Assembly: GCA_016937175.1 (NCBI GenBank)
Contig: JAFGWL010000025.1
Span: 1-63,916 of the forward strand
Reading direction: 5' to 3'
Origin: Candidatus Mcinerneyibacteriota bacterium
GTDB lineage: Bacteria; Macinerneyibacteriota; Macinerneyibacteria; Macinerneyibacteriales; DSCS01
Length of the DNA: 63,916 bases
The notes below the pieces were generated by a model that was not told where the DNA came from, ran no database searches, and saw nothing but the letters and a program-made list of their open reading frames with translations. The stretch's first letter is position 1. Each line of letters begins with the position of its first letter. This document shows positions 8,318 through 16,920 of this stretch, piece after piece. The position numbers and the translations under genes were made by a program.

Positions 8318-8698
8318 TCATTCGACTGCAGCGATCATCTCGATCTCGACACGGGCTCCCAAAGGAAGCGCAGCGACCTGAAAAGCGCTTCTGGCCGGAG
8401 GCCCTTCCCGGAAAAAGGAGGCATAGACTTCGTTGACTGCTGCAAAATCTTTTATATCGGTCAGAAAGACAGTAGCTTTGACCACCTTGTCGAGAGACGT
8501 CCCCGCCGCTTCCAGGATGGCCCGTACATTCTCGAGGCACTGCCTGGTCTCTTCTTTGACCCCCCCCTCGACGAATTTTCCTGTTCCGGGGTCCATAGGT
8601 AATTGACCCGATGTAAAGACAAAACCCCCGCTGACCACGGCCTGGCTGTAAGGGCCCACTGCTCCCGGAGCTTTGTCTGTCTTAATGATCTTTTTCAT
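8318..8698 (-). CDS. ridA: RidA, reactive imine/enamine deaminase
   Basis: A 126-residue Rid/YjgF protein of standard length. It hydrolyses reactive enamine/imine intermediates released by PLP enzymes such as threonine dehydratase. Conserved features include GPYSQAVVSGGFVFTSGQ and the active-site arginine in PARSAFQVAALPLGA, followed by EIEMIAA. The genes around encode several PLP enzymes (aminotransferases at 13-17 kb, a tryptophanase-like lyase at 23 kb), which fits a detoxifying role. It overlaps the queH stop by 4 nt. Confidence 0.93.
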   Translation of the reverse strand: MKKIIKTDKAPGAVGPYSQAVVSGGFVFTSGQLPMDPGTGKFVEGGVKEETRQCLENVRAILEAAGTSLDKVVKATVFLTDIKDFAAVNEVYASFFREGPPARSAFQVAALPLGARVEIEMIAAVE

Positions 8699-9252
8699 AT
8701 CTCCTCCTTTTCGATCTCTTTCCGATAACGCTCTTTTTCACTGTAAAGACATCCACAATACTGTTGGCGGTAATAACCCCGTCGTTTCGACTCTTCGATT
8801 CCGTAAGCCCACCCTTCCCGGAAATCCCGGTAAAGAAACTTTTTTTTATATTTCCCGGCAGCCGCTTCCCCCTGCCTGCAGATCTCTTTATGGTTTTGGA
8901 ATTTACTGTAGAGGAGAGAAGACGTAAAAAAATCAAAATCTCCCTTTTTGGCCACAGCTGCCGTCTTTTCCAGCCTCATATTATAACATAGGGGACAGCG
9001 GACTTCTTCCCTGTAGGCCGTACGCCTGATAAACTCTTCCATGGGGTATCCCCCAGCCTGTATCAGTTGAAGACCCTCTTCTTTTGAAAACTGCAGGACG
9101 CTGTCCAGCCGTTTTTTATACTCCGTAAAGGGATGGATGTTGGGGTTAAACCAGAACCCATAGACATCATATCCATCCTCCCTCAAAAGCTTCAGAGGGA
9201 ACAGGGCACAGGGGGCGCAACATATGTGAAGCAATACTTTAGGTTTCGTCAT
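8695..9252 (-). CDS. queH: Epoxyqueuosine reductase QueH
   Basis: A 185-residue DUF208 protein, the oxygen-tolerant-cofactor-free alternative to QueG. It carries out the last step of queuosine synthesis in tRNA, reducing epoxyqueuosine to queuosine. Signatures are LLHICCAPC near residues 7-15, [13 protein letters not shown], and the C-terminal [14 protein letters not shown]; the paired cysteines hold a [4Fe-4S] cluster. It overlaps ruvB by 14 nt. The putative queuosine precursor transporter yhhQ is in the same window at 46 kb, so the organism may take up precursors rather than make them. Confidence 0.93.
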   Translation of the reverse strand: MTKPKVLLHICCAPCALFPLKLLREDGYDVYGFWFNPNIHPFTEYKKRLDSVLQFSKEEGLQLIQAGGYPMEEFIRRTAYREEVRCPLCYNMRLEKTAAVAKKGDFDFFTSSLLYSKFQNHKEICRQGEAAAGKYKKKFLYRDFREGWAYGIEESKRRGYYRQQYCGCLYSEKERYRKEIEKEEI

Positions 9253-10264
9253 ATCCTGAAAACAGTCCCTTTTTCATTTCTCTTCCCAGAACTTCATAAG
9301 CCAGCGGTGTGGCACACCTTCCCCGGGGTGTTCTTTGGACAAACCCTGACCTCAGAAGAAAAGGCTCATATAGGTCTTCGATGGTATCTTTCTCCTCCCC
9401 TACCATGACAGCGAGGGTATCCAGCCCCACGGGGCCACCTTCAAACCGGTCGATCAGGGCTGTAAGGATCTCACGGTCCATCTTTTCCAGCCCGTGTCCG
9501 TCGATATGCAGCATCCGGAAAGAATCTTCTAAAAGTTCCCCGTCGATGACACCGTTGTTCCGGACTTCGGCAAAGTCCCTGACCCTTTTGAGAAGGCGAT
9601 TGGCCACCCTGGGGGTAAATCGGGACCTCCTGGCGATCTCCCGGGCAGGGCCCTCCTGAATACGGACATTCAGGATCTCAGCCGATCTTTTGATGATCGT
9701 CGTGATCTCCTCGATTCCGTAGAATTCCAGGCGTTCCATGACGCCGAACCGGTCTCTCAGAGGCGAGGTCAGCAGGCCTGCCCGGGTTGTGGCTCCCACC
9801 AGGGTAAAAGGCTGAAGGGGTATGCGGATATTCCGCGCTCCCGGCCCCTTTCCGATGATGATATCAAGTTCGAAATCCTCCATGGCTGAGTAGAGGATCT
9901 CTTCCACACTCCTGCTGAGCCGGTGGATCTCGTCGACAAAGAGGATGTCGTGAGCTTCAAGATTAGTCAGGATGGCGGCAAGATCCCCTGGCTTTGTGAG
10001 GACAGGGCCTGATGATATTTTTATATTGACCCCCATCTCACGGGCCATGATAAAGGCCAGTGTGGTCTTCCCCAGTCCCGGAGGCCCGTAAAAAAGAGTA
10101 TGGTCTATGGGCTCCTGACGCTGGCTGGCAGCCTGGATATAGACCTTCAGCTTCTGTCTTAATTCACCCTGTCCGATGAAATCGTCAAGCCGCTGGGGCC
10201 TGAGGCTCTGTTCTGTCTCTCTCTCTTCAGAATGGAGCTGAGGATCTGTAAAACGGTCTTCCAT
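9239..10264 (-). CDS. ruvB: Holliday junction branch migration ATPase RuvB
   Basis: A 341-residue AAA+ motor that drives branch migration of Holliday junctions with RuvA. Walker [10 protein letters not shown] at residues 60-68, Walker B FVDEIH around 109-114, sensor segment [11 protein letters not shown] and the winged-helix C-terminus ([25 protein letters not shown]) are all present. Length is typical. It follows ruvA by 1 nt, and its stop lies within queH. Confidence 0.98.
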   Translation of the reverse strand: MEDRFTDPQLHSEERETEQSLRPQRLDDFIGQGELRQKLKVYIQAASQRQEPIDHTLFYGPPGLGKTTLAFIMAREMGVNIKISSGPVLTKPGDLAAILTNLEAHDILFVDEIHRLSRSVEEILYSAMEDFELDIIIGKGPGARNIRIPLQPFTLVGATTRAGLLTSPLRDRFGVMERLEFYGIEEITTIIKRSAEILNVRIQEGPAREIARRSRFTPRVANRLLKRVRDFAEVRNNGVIDGELLEDSFRMLHIDGHGLEKMDREILTALIDRFEGGPVGLDTLAVMVGEEKDTIEDLYEPFLLRSGFVQRTPRGRCATPLAYEVLGREMKKGLFSGYDET

Positions 10265-10265
10265 C

Positions 10266-10859
10266 TCATCCCTTTCCCATATAACGCAAGGCTCTGCGGA
10301 TGAGCTCTTCAGTCGTAAGCTTTTCCACCGAATCCCGTATGATCTCGGCCAGGGCCGCCCTGATATGAGCCACAGGGAACTGTAGGTTCCTCAAAGCCTC
10401 CAGGGCTTCAGCCATAGCCTTGTCTTCTGCTTCCCGGGGCCCTTCTGCAGCAGCATATTCCTTCACCTTTTCACGGAGTTCCACAATAAGCCTTTCAGCT
10501 GTTTTTTTCCCGATTCCCGAAAGTGAAGAGAGGAACACCAGGTCGCCTTCTGCAATGGCTGCAGCAATATCCTGAAACGCAGCCTGGTCCATGATCTTCA
10601 AGGCTCCGCGGGGGCCTATCCCCGAAACGGTGATCAGGGTCATGAAAAAATCACGCCCTCCTTCATCTAAGAAACCGAAAAGCGAAGATTCGTCTTCCCG
10701 GATATGGTGGTAGACATGGATCAGCAGGGGTTCTCCCTGAGGGGGGAGTCCCTTCATCGCCGGCCCGGCCATATAGACCTTGTATCCCACTCCTCCTACA
10801 TCGATAATGACCCCGTCCTCCTGACGGTCCCACAAAAACCCGTTCAGAAAAGTAATCAT
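10266..10859 (-). CDS. ruvA: Holliday junction DNA-binding protein RuvA
   Basis: A 197-residue RuvA with the N-terminal OB fold ([11 protein letters not shown]), tandem helix-hairpin-helix motifs ([12 protein letters not shown] and [19 protein letters not shown]) and the flexible C-terminal RuvB-binding domain. It forms the tetramer that holds four-way junctions. It overlaps the ruvC stop by 4 nt, in the usual ruvC-ruvA-ruvB order. Confidence 0.98.
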   Translation of the reverse strand: MITFLNGFLWDRQEDGVIIDVGGVGYKVYMAGPAMKGLPPQGEPLLIHVYHHIREDESSLFGFLDEGGRDFFMTLITVSGIGPRGALKIMDQAAFQDIAAAIAEGDLVFLSSLSGIGKKTAERLIVELREKVKEYAAAEGPREAEDKAMAEALEALRNLQFPVAHIRAALAEIIRDSVEKLTTEELIRRALRYMGKG

Positions 10860-11341
10860 GTGAACCTCGTCATCGTCCGTTTGTTCATATGGCAGATAGC
10901 TGCTGCCACAGCATCATAAGCATCGAAGGGATGCTCCTTTTCCGGAACCCCCGTGAGAAGCGAGACCATTTTCGAGACCTGCTCTTTGAGAGCTGTCCCG
11001 GTTCCCACTAAAGCCATTTTGATCTCCTTGGGTGAATATCCGAATACCGGGATACCGTACTGTGCAAAAGCGAGAAGAACCCCGCCCCTCACCTGGCCCA
11101 CGGCAATGGCCGACCGGGCGTTTTTAGCAAAAAAGAGCTCCTCCACCGCCGCCTCTTCAGGCTGATAGAGGCCGCACAATCTTGAGACGGTTTCATGGAC
11201 ATGCAGGATCTTTTCTTCATCTTTCAACCCTTTGTCCGGAGTGATCACTCCGAACTGACAGACACGGAAACGGGATCCGTTCTTCTCCACAAGGGCAAAT
11301 CCCGTGTTGTTGACACCGGGATCGATGCCGAAAACAAGCAT
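10856..11341 (-). CDS. ruvC: Holliday junction resolvase RuvC
   Basis: A 161-residue RNase H-fold endonuclease. The four catalytic acids are recognisable: Asp7 in FGIDPGVNNTG, Glu in AAVEELFFAKN, and two Asp in HPFDAYDAVAAAICH. It cuts junctions processed by RuvAB. The start overlaps the last base of yebC, and the yebC-ruvC-ruvA-ruvB arrangement is common in bacteria. Confidence 0.97.
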   Translation of the reverse strand: MLVFGIDPGVNNTGFALVEKNGSRFRVCQFGVITPDKGLKDEEKILHVHETVSRLCGLYQPEEAAVEELFFAKNARSAIAVGQVRGGVLLAFAQYGIPVFGYSPKEIKMALVGTGTALKEQVSKMVSLLTGVPEKEHPFDAYDAVAAAICHMNKRTMTRFT

Positions 11342-12093
11342 TATTCTCCGGCCAGTTTTTCCATAATGGCATCGTCGATATCAAAATTAGCGTAGACGTT
11401 CTGCACGTCATCATTATCTTCCAGCATATCCATCATTTTCAAGACTTTCTTGGCCCCGTTCTCATCCAGGGAGACGGTGTTTTTGGGGATCATAGTCAGG
11501 GTAGAGTCCTGAAGCTGAAGGCCTGCTTCTTCCAGGGCACGCGCGGCTTCGATAAAAGCCGATGGATCACAGTAGAGTTCGAAATTCTCTCCGGCATCCT
11601 GGATATCATCGACTCCGGCTTCTATGGCCATTTCTGTGAGTTTCTCCTCACTCACGGCCTCTTTCGGGACGACGATCATCCCTTTTTTATCGAACATCCA
11701 GGCCACAGAGCCGTTTTCCCCGAGATTCCCCCCGGCTTTAGAAAGAATATATCTCATTTCAGCAACGGTTCGGTTTTTGTTGTCCGTCATCGCTTCGATA
11801 AAAACGGCGACACCTTCGGGTCCGTATCCTTCATAGGTCACCTCTTCATAGACAACGCCGGGGAGTTCCCCTGTCCCCTTTTGAACGGCTCTTTCGATAT
11901 TATCTTTGGGCATATTGCTGGCTTTGGCTTTGTCCACGGCCATCCTTAGCCGGGGATTGCTGGCGAGGTCCCCTCCACCCAACCGGGCAGCAACGGTGAT
12001 CTCTTTAATGATCTTTGTGAAGACTTTCCCGCGGGCGGCATCGGCTTTTCCTTTTTTATGTTTGATTGTGCTCCATTTATTATGACCTGACAT
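11341..12093 (-). CDS. yebC: YebC/PmpR-family regulator or translation factor
   Basis: A 250-residue YebC protein starting [15 protein letters not shown], the family signature, at the ATG at 12093 after AGAGGAGG. An upstream in-frame ATG adds residues unlike the family. YebC proteins have been described as transcriptional regulators and more recently as factors that help ribosomes at difficult sequences. It is the promoter-proximal gene of an eight-gene operon ending with yajC. Confidence 0.95.
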   Translation of the reverse strand: MSGHNKWSTIKHKKGKADAARGKVFTKIIKEITVAARLGGGDLASNPRLRMAVDKAKASNMPKDNIERAVQKGTGELPGVVYEEVTYEGYGPEGVAVFIEAMTDNKNRTVAEMRYILSKAGGNLGENGSVAWMFDKKGMIVVPKEAVSEEKLTEMAIEAGVDDIQDAGENFELYCDPSAFIEAARALEEAGLQLQDSTLTMIPKNTVSLDENGAKKVLKMMDMLEDNDDVQNVYANFDIDDAIMEKLAGE

Positions 12094-12122
12094 GCGAAAC
12101 CTCCTCTGGTTGTTTTTCCATA

Positions 12123-12150
12123 AATATACCATAACTGAAGCACAATGCAA
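12123..12150 (-). promoter_or_regulatory. Promoter of the yebC-ruvCAB-queH-ridA-mobB-yajC operon
   Basis: TTGCAT (12150-12145), 16-bp spacer, TATATT (12128-12123). No other promoter or terminator is visible down to yajC. Confidence 0.65.
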
Positions 12151-12175
12151 ATAATTTCACGTTCTGGGGCCTCAC

Positions 12176-12204
12176 TTGACAGCTTGAAGAAGGGCAGTTA
12201 CCAT
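12176..12204 (+). promoter_or_regulatory. Promoter of the dihydrouridine synthase gene (predicted leaderless)
   Basis: Perfect TTGACA at 12176-12181, 17-bp spacer, weak -10 TACCAT at 12199-12204. Transcription would begin at 12211-12212, at the start codon, and no ribosome binding site is visible. Confidence 0.55.
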
Positions 12205-12211
12205 ATCCATT

Positions 12212-13210
12212 ATGCTTTTTAAAGGTGCGCTCCTTTCGGCCCCCATGGCCTCTGTCACAGATGTTGTTTTCCGTGAGATATGTGAGTTCTACGGAGGGGC
12301 CGATTACTATATCACAGAAATGATCAGTGCCCCGGCGCTTTTGAAACAGGGGCCCCTCGAAACCTATTACTGCAACTTTTCCCCCGCTCCCGAAAAGACC
12401 ATCGCTCAACTGGTCGGGGGGCGGGTTTCCGACCTTATCAGCGCAGCGGAGCTTCTTCTGTCCCGCGCTCCTCAGCTTGCCGGAATCGATATCAATATGG
12501 GGTGCTCCGCACCGCTGATCATGAAAAAAAGGGCGGGATTGGCCTGGATGTCCCGGCTTGATGAACTCCCCGGCCTTCTTAACGGGCTCCGGGATATGAC
12601 AAGAGGCAAATCCCTCTCTCTGAAATTCAGGATCGGGTTAACAGATGATGAAGAGGCTCTCATGGCGTTTTTAGAAAGGGTCATCCCCGGGCTGCCCGAC
12701 TTTGTGACATTTCACGGCCGGACTAAAAAGGACAAATTCAGCAGGAATGTCCGCTGGGACCTCTTTGATAAGGTCAGAGAGGCCTGCCCCTTTCCTGTTG
12801 TGGCGAACGGAGACATCTCATCTCTCTATCGGTTCTCGGCCCTTCACCGTCTCCATGACCCACATGCCGTCATGATGGGACGAAGTGCAGCTCAGTCTCC
12901 CTGGCTCTTTTCCGAACTAAAGGCTTATATGGAGAACCCCGGCACGGTGAAGACACCCTGCCTTTCCCGCTCTGTGGATTTCAGCTCCTATGTCTCCCTG
13001 TTTACGGGACGTCTCTTTTCTCTTGTGCCTGAGCCCCTCAGAAAATCACGCGTAGAGCACTTCGCCCGATACCTCTCCCCCAACCTCTTCTGGGGAAATC
13101 ATCTTTTAAACCGTGTCTCTGCAGCCCGGACGGCAGAAGAAGCAGCCTCCTTTATGTCTGAATATTTTATAAAACATCCCGAAGAGAAAATCAAGACATG
13201 GTCCTATTGA
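12212..13210 (+). CDS. tRNA-dihydrouridine synthase family protein (divergent)
   Basis: A 332-residue FMN-dependent Dus-family protein that would reduce uridine to dihydrouridine in tRNA. Seen: the N-terminal APMASVTDVVFREICEFYGG, TEMISA, DINMGC with the catalytic cysteine at residue 98, KFRIG, and FHGRTKKDKF, then VANGDI and MMGRSA for FMN phosphate binding. The region after the cysteine (SAPLIMKKRAGLAW) departs from the usual GCP...GAGSALL, so this is an outlying subfamily and I do not assign DusA, B or C. It is one of only two plus-strand protein genes. No ribosome binding site precedes the ATG; see the promoter entry. Confidence 0.85.
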   Translation: MLFKGALLSAPMASVTDVVFREICEFYGGADYYITEMISAPALLKQGPLETYYCNFSPAPEKTIAQLVGGRVSDLISAAELLLSRAPQLAGIDINMGCSAPLIMKKRAGLAWMSRLDELPGLLNGLRDMTRGKSLSLKFRIGLTDDEEALMAFLERVIPGLPDFVTFHGRTKKDKFSRNVRWDLFDKVREACPFPVVANGDISSLYRFSALHRLHDPHAVMMGRSAAQSPWLFSELKAYMENPGTVKTPCLSRSVDFSSYVSLFTGRLFSLVPEPLRKSRVEHFARYLSPNLFWGNHLLNRVSAARTAEEAASFMSEYFIKHPEEKIKTWSY

Positions 13211-13213
13211 AAT

Positions 13214-13243
13214 AAAAAAAAGGCCGGGGAGATCTCCCCGGCC
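13214..13243. terminator. Terminator between dus and lysine aminotransferase genes
   Basis: A perfect 22-bp palindrome (GGCCGGGGAGA / TCTCCCCGGCC, 13221-13242) lies between two convergent genes. Read on the minus strand it is followed by seven T residues, so it ends the aminotransferase transcript; it may also slow the plus-strand dus transcript. Confidence 0.85.
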
Positions 13244-13251
13244 TTTGTCCG

Positions 13252-14550
13252 TCAAAGGCTTTCTTTGATAATGGAGACTGCTTTATCGATGTCAGCTTTT
13301 GTGACATCCAGAAACGGCCTGAAGCGGATCGATTTCTGTCCGCAAGGCAGAGCGATGAGTCCCTTTTCGAAAAGAGTCTCTTTAAAGGCATCACGTTTTT
13401 CCGAGTTCTCCAGATCAAAGGCGATCATAAGCCCTTTTCCCCTGATATTGCTGACAGTTCCTTCGAACTGACGCAGTTCATTGATGATATATTCTCCCAT
13501 CTCAGCAGCATGCTCCACAAGTCTGTCCTCTTTGATGATCTCCAGGTAACGGGTCGCTCTGACCATATCGGTCAGATTGCCGCCCCATGTGGAATTGATG
13601 CGGGAGGCTTCCTTGAAGACGTTGTTTTCCACTTCATCGATACGAGGCCCGGCGAAGATACCACACACCTGCATCTTTTTCCCGAAACTGATGATATCGG
13701 GTTGAATATCATAATGCTCATGGGCCCACATCTTTCCGGTGATCCCCAGCCCGGACTGGACTTCATCGAGGATAAAGAGGATATCATTATCACGACAGAT
13801 CTTCTGCAGAGCCTGCATAAACTCAGGACGGAAATGGTTGTCCCCTCCTTCACCCTGAATGGGTTCGATAAGGATGGCCGCATAATCATCTGCGTCTTTC
13901 CGTACAAGGTCCATGATCATGGAGAGAGCCTTCTCTTCGCTTCTTTTCACTTCTTCAAGATGCTCTTCCAGGGGGAAGATCATCTTGGGGTTCGGGATCC
14001 TGGGCCAGTCGAATTTCGGGAAGTATTTTGTCTTCCTGGAATCGAACGTGTTGGTGACCGTGAGAGTATACCCGGTACGTCCATGGAAGGCCTGTTCGAA
14101 ATGGATGATCTTCAATCCCTTTTCTTCTTTATACCCTTTTTCGAAATTTTTCCTGACTTTCCAATCGAAGGCTGTCTTCATGGCGTTTTCTACGGCCAGT
14201 GCCCCGCCGGAAACAAAAAACTGATACTTCATATAAGAGGGCATTGCGACGGAGGCGACAGTCCTGGTAAAGGCAGCCATCTCAGGAGTATAGATGTCGC
14301 TGTTTGACGGATTGGAGATCGCGACTCTCTCGATATGATCCAGAAAGTCGGGATCTGTCATCTTGGGATGATTGTGTCCCAAAGGCTGAGAGGCAAAAAA
14401 TGAGAAGAAATCGAGATATTCTCTCTCATGTTTGGCATCGTAGAGATAACTTCCATGGCTTTTCCTGATATCGTAGACCATATCGAACCCGTCGGCCAAC
14501 ATATGCTCTCCGATAATCTTGTGGACATCCTTCGGCAAGATCTTTTCCAT
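13252..14550 (-). CDS. lat: L-lysine 6-transaminase
   Basis: A 432-residue class III PLP aminotransferase resembling mycobacterial and actinobacterial lysine epsilon-aminotransferase, which converts lysine and 2-oxoglutarate to 2-aminoadipate semialdehyde and glutamate. Seen: FVSGGALAVENAMKTAFDW for cofactor phosphate, AFHGRTGYTLT, LDEVQSGLGITG, and the PLP lysine in SFGKKMQVCG (about residue 291), whose QVCG tail is characteristic of LAT. The length is that of LAT. It has its own promoter and terminator. The semialdehyde would need a dehydrogenase, which is not in the window; the enzyme could serve lysine breakdown or compatible-solute synthesis. Confidence 0.88.
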   Translation of the reverse strand: MEKILPKDVHKIIGEHMLADGFDMVYDIRKSHGSYLYDAKHEREYLDFFSFFASQPLGHNHPKMTDPDFLDHIERVAISNPSNSDIYTPEMAAFTRTVASVAMPSYMKYQFFVSGGALAVENAMKTAFDWKVRKNFEKGYKEEKGLKIIHFEQAFHGRTGYTLTVTNTFDSRKTKYFPKFDWPRIPNPKMIFPLEEHLEEVKRSEEKALSMIMDLVRKDADDYAAILIEPIQGEGGDNHFRPEFMQALQKICRDNDILFILDEVQSGLGITGKMWAHEHYDIQPDIISFGKKMQVCGIFAGPRIDEVENNVFKEASRINSTWGGNLTDMVRATRYLEIIKEDRLVEHAAEMGEYIINELRQFEGTVSNIRGKGLMIAFDLENSEKRDAFKETLFEKGLIALPCGQKSIRFRPFLDVTKADIDKAVSIIKESL

Positions 14551-14586
14551 ATATTAATCCTCCTTATTTTGCCTTTTGTTACACGG

Positions 14587-14614
14587 ATTCTACTTGTTTA
14601 AAAAATAGTGTCAA
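14587..14614 (-). promoter_or_regulatory. Promoter of lat
   Basis: Perfect TTGACA (14614-14609), 16-bp spacer, TAGAAT (14592-14587). Just upstream, AGGGGTGATTCCCCT could form a small hairpin that weakly ends the preceding peptidase transcript. Confidence 0.7.
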
Positions 14615-14626
14615 GGGGAATCACCC

Positions 14627-15739
14627 CTATTTCCTTTCTTTCAGAAATACAATGAGAAATTCTGTTAATCGTACCATATCATCAAGGTAGATGTATTCTT
14701 TGGAGCTGTGTACATCTTCCATGCCAATACTGAGGACTACGCTCTCTAATCCTTTGTAGTTAAAGATATTCGCATCGCTCCCCCCTTTACACCGTACAAG
14801 GCTTTGGGGCCTTCCCAAACTATTCCCGGCATTCTGAAGGGCAATGATCAGAGGGCTTTTAGGGTCGTTTTGATAGGGTTTGTATTTTTCCTTTACCGTG
14901 ACGTCTATGGCCATCCCCGGAAACTCCTTTTCTGTCTCTTTGGCCGCCTCCAGGGCTTTCCGGACTATAACGTCCATTTTCCCCTCCCGGAAGGAACGTA
15001 TCTCGCCTCTTATACGGGTCCTTTCAGGGACGATGTTAACGGCCTCCCCGCCCTCGATCAACCCTATGTTGAAGACACTCTCCTCGTCCACGGTGCCTGT
15101 CTTCATCTTTCGGATCAGAGAGGCTGCACCGAGGATGGCATTGACTCCCTCATCGATGGCCCAGCCTGCATGGGAGGCTTTCCCTGTGATATCAAAGATG
15201 ATATCACGGGCCCCTACAGCGGCGTATCCGATCTTCTCAGTCCCGGACATGTCCAGAACCAGGGCTTCTTTTGATGAAAAACGGGTGATATCCATGAGGG
15301 AAGCCCCCAGAAGGCCTGTCTCCTCAGAAATGGAGAGGGCTATCTCTATGGGAGGATGGGCAAACCCCTCTTCACGGGCTGCCCGAAGGAGTTCAAAGAT
15401 GACGGCGATGGCTGCTTTATCATCAGCTCCCAGAATATGAGTCCCATCACCGGTGATCTTTCCTTCTGACAATCCGGGTTCCAGGGAAACGGTCGGCGTG
15501 ACTGTATCTGTATGGGCAGAGAGAAGAATAGTTTTCCGGGCCGGGTCTCCGGAGAAAAAAGCATAGATATTCCCGCCATCGGAGCCAATAGGGCCGCCTT
15601 CCCCGGGATCATACTCTACTCTGGCTCCCAGAGCTTCCAGACGGTGGATAATATGAGTATTGATCATGTTTTCATGGCCGGAGGGAGACGGGATCTTCAC
15701 CATCTCCCTGAAATCCTGAAAAAGGCGCTCTCTGATCAT
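14627..15739 (-). CDS. M20-family (peptidase T-like) metallopeptidase
   Basis: A 370-residue di-zinc peptidase of the M20 clan, similar to the PepT-like subgroup that trims tripeptides in the cytoplasm. Metal-site motifs are LSAHTDTVTP (His and first Asp), GADDKAAIA (bridging Asp), SISEETGLLGA (catalytic Glu and ligand), VLDMSG and the C-terminal VHSSKEYI histidine. The dimerisation domain sits between. It overlaps the upstream aminotransferase by 4 nt, so it is the last gene of DUF1015-pta-aspartate aminotransferase-peptidase and likely feeds amino acids to it. Confidence 0.88.
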   Translation of the reverse strand: MIRERLFQDFREMVKIPSPSGHENMINTHIIHRLEALGARVEYDPGEGGPIGSDGGNIYAFFSGDPARKTILLSAHTDTVTPTVSLEPGLSEGKITGDGTHILGADDKAAIAVIFELLRAAREEGFAHPPIEIALSISEETGLLGASLMDITRFSSKEALVLDMSGTEKIGYAAVGARDIIFDITGKASHAGWAIDEGVNAILGAASLIRKMKTGTVDEESVFNIGLIEGGEAVNIVPERTRIRGEIRSFREGKMDVIVRKALEAAKETEKEFPGMAIDVTVKEKYKPYQNDPKSPLIIALQNAGNSLGRPQSLVRCKGGSDANIFNYKGLESVVLSIGMEDVHSSKEYIYLDDMVRLTEFLIVFLKERK

Positions 15740-16902
15740 TTGAGAAGGGATTCGATCTTGTCCAGTCCCTCTTTGATCTCTTCCAGGGATGTCGCATAGG
15801 AGAGACGTAAAAATCCTTCAGCCCCGAAAGCAGTACCGCTGACAGCTGCCACGCTGGATTTCTCAAGAAGGTATTCGACCAGCTCATCGGCGCCCCTCAT
15901 CCCCATCTTTTCTACCGCTTCTCTGATCTCCGGAAAGACATAAAAGGCTCCTGATGGTTTTTTACAATGGATCCCGGGGATGGTATTAAGCCTTTCGACC
16001 ATATAATCACGCCGTTCTTCGAAAGCGGCCCTCATATACTCGATATCGCTTCCGTCGCCCTGGATAGCAGCCAGAGAGGCATACTGAGCGATGGAATTAG
16101 GGCATGAGGTGATCTGCCCCTGAAGCATGGCCATCTTTTTGATGATCCATTCGGGGCCGGCCACATAACCGATGCGCCACCCGGTCATGGCATAGGCTTT
16201 GGAGACGCCATTGATGACGATGGTCTTTTCAGGGAGGTATTTAGCGATGGAATAGTGTTTTTTACTGTCGTAGATCAATTTTTCATAGATCTCATCCGAA
16301 ATGACCCAGATGCTTCTTTCACGGCAGAATCTGGCCAGTTCTTTGATGAATTTTTTAGTATAGACAGCTCCGGTGGGGTTGTTAGGTGTGTTAAGCAGGA
16401 TCAGACGTGTCTTGGCGGTGACAGAAGCTTCAATATCCTCCATGCGAGGCTCAAAATGGTTTTCGGCATGGCAGGGAACGATGACTGACCGTGCTTCGGC
16501 AGTCTTGATCTGTTCTGTGTAGGAGACCCAGTAGGGCGCAAAGACAATAGCCTCATCATCCGGGTTCAGAATGGTAAACACGGCATTCCAGAGGGCATGC
16601 TTAGCTCCCGAGGAGATAAGGATATTTTTTCTCGTATATCCTTTGAGTCCGTTGTCATGTTCCAGTTTTCGGATAACGGCATCCTTGAGTTCGGGGATCC
16701 CGGAAGCTGTAGTATACCGGGTCTTTCCGTTATTCAAAGCCTCAATGGCTGCCTGTTTGATGTAATCAGGCGTGTCAAAGTCAGGCTCTCCCGCGCCGAA
16801 AGAGAGGACCTTCACCCCCATAGCTTTAAGTTCGTTCACGCGTTGGGTCACTTTCAACGTGGGCGATTCAGACAGAGATCCGACAATCTCAGAAAAAGGC
16901 AT
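15736..16902 (-). CDS. Aspartate/aromatic-type class I aminotransferase
   Basis: A 388-residue fold type I PLP enzyme like the AspB group of aspartate aminotransferases. Signatures: GAGEPDFDTPDYIKQAA near the N-terminus, LLNTPNNPTGAVY, SDEIYEKLIYD, and the PLP lysine in VINGVSKAYAMTGWRIGY; the substrate carboxylate arginine is in the C-terminal FLRLSYATS. It would interconvert aspartate and 2-oxoglutarate with oxaloacetate and glutamate, though related enzymes accept other amino acids. It follows pta by 18 nt. Confidence 0.88.
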   Translation of the reverse strand: MPFSEIVGSLSESPTLKVTQRVNELKAMGVKVLSFGAGEPDFDTPDYIKQAAIEALNNGKTRYTTASGIPELKDAVIRKLEHDNGLKGYTRKNILISSGAKHALWNAVFTILNPDDEAIVFAPYWVSYTEQIKTAEARSVIVPCHAENHFEPRMEDIEASVTAKTRLILLNTPNNPTGAVYTKKFIKELARFCRERSIWVISDEIYEKLIYDSKKHYSIAKYLPEKTIVINGVSKAYAMTGWRIGYVAGPEWIIKKMAMLQGQITSCPNSIAQYASLAAIQGDGSDIEYMRAAFEERRDYMVERLNTIPGIHCKKPSGAFYVFPEIREAVEKMGMRGADELVEYLLEKSSVAAVSGTAFGAEGFLRLSYATSLEEIKEGLDKIESLLK

Positions 16903-16920
16903 ATCTCATCATCTCCTCTG

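Noticed and set aside
13510-14307. A 265-codon plus-strand frame opposite the lysine aminotransferase
   Set aside because: It is a shadow of the minus-strand gene, caused by codon bias.
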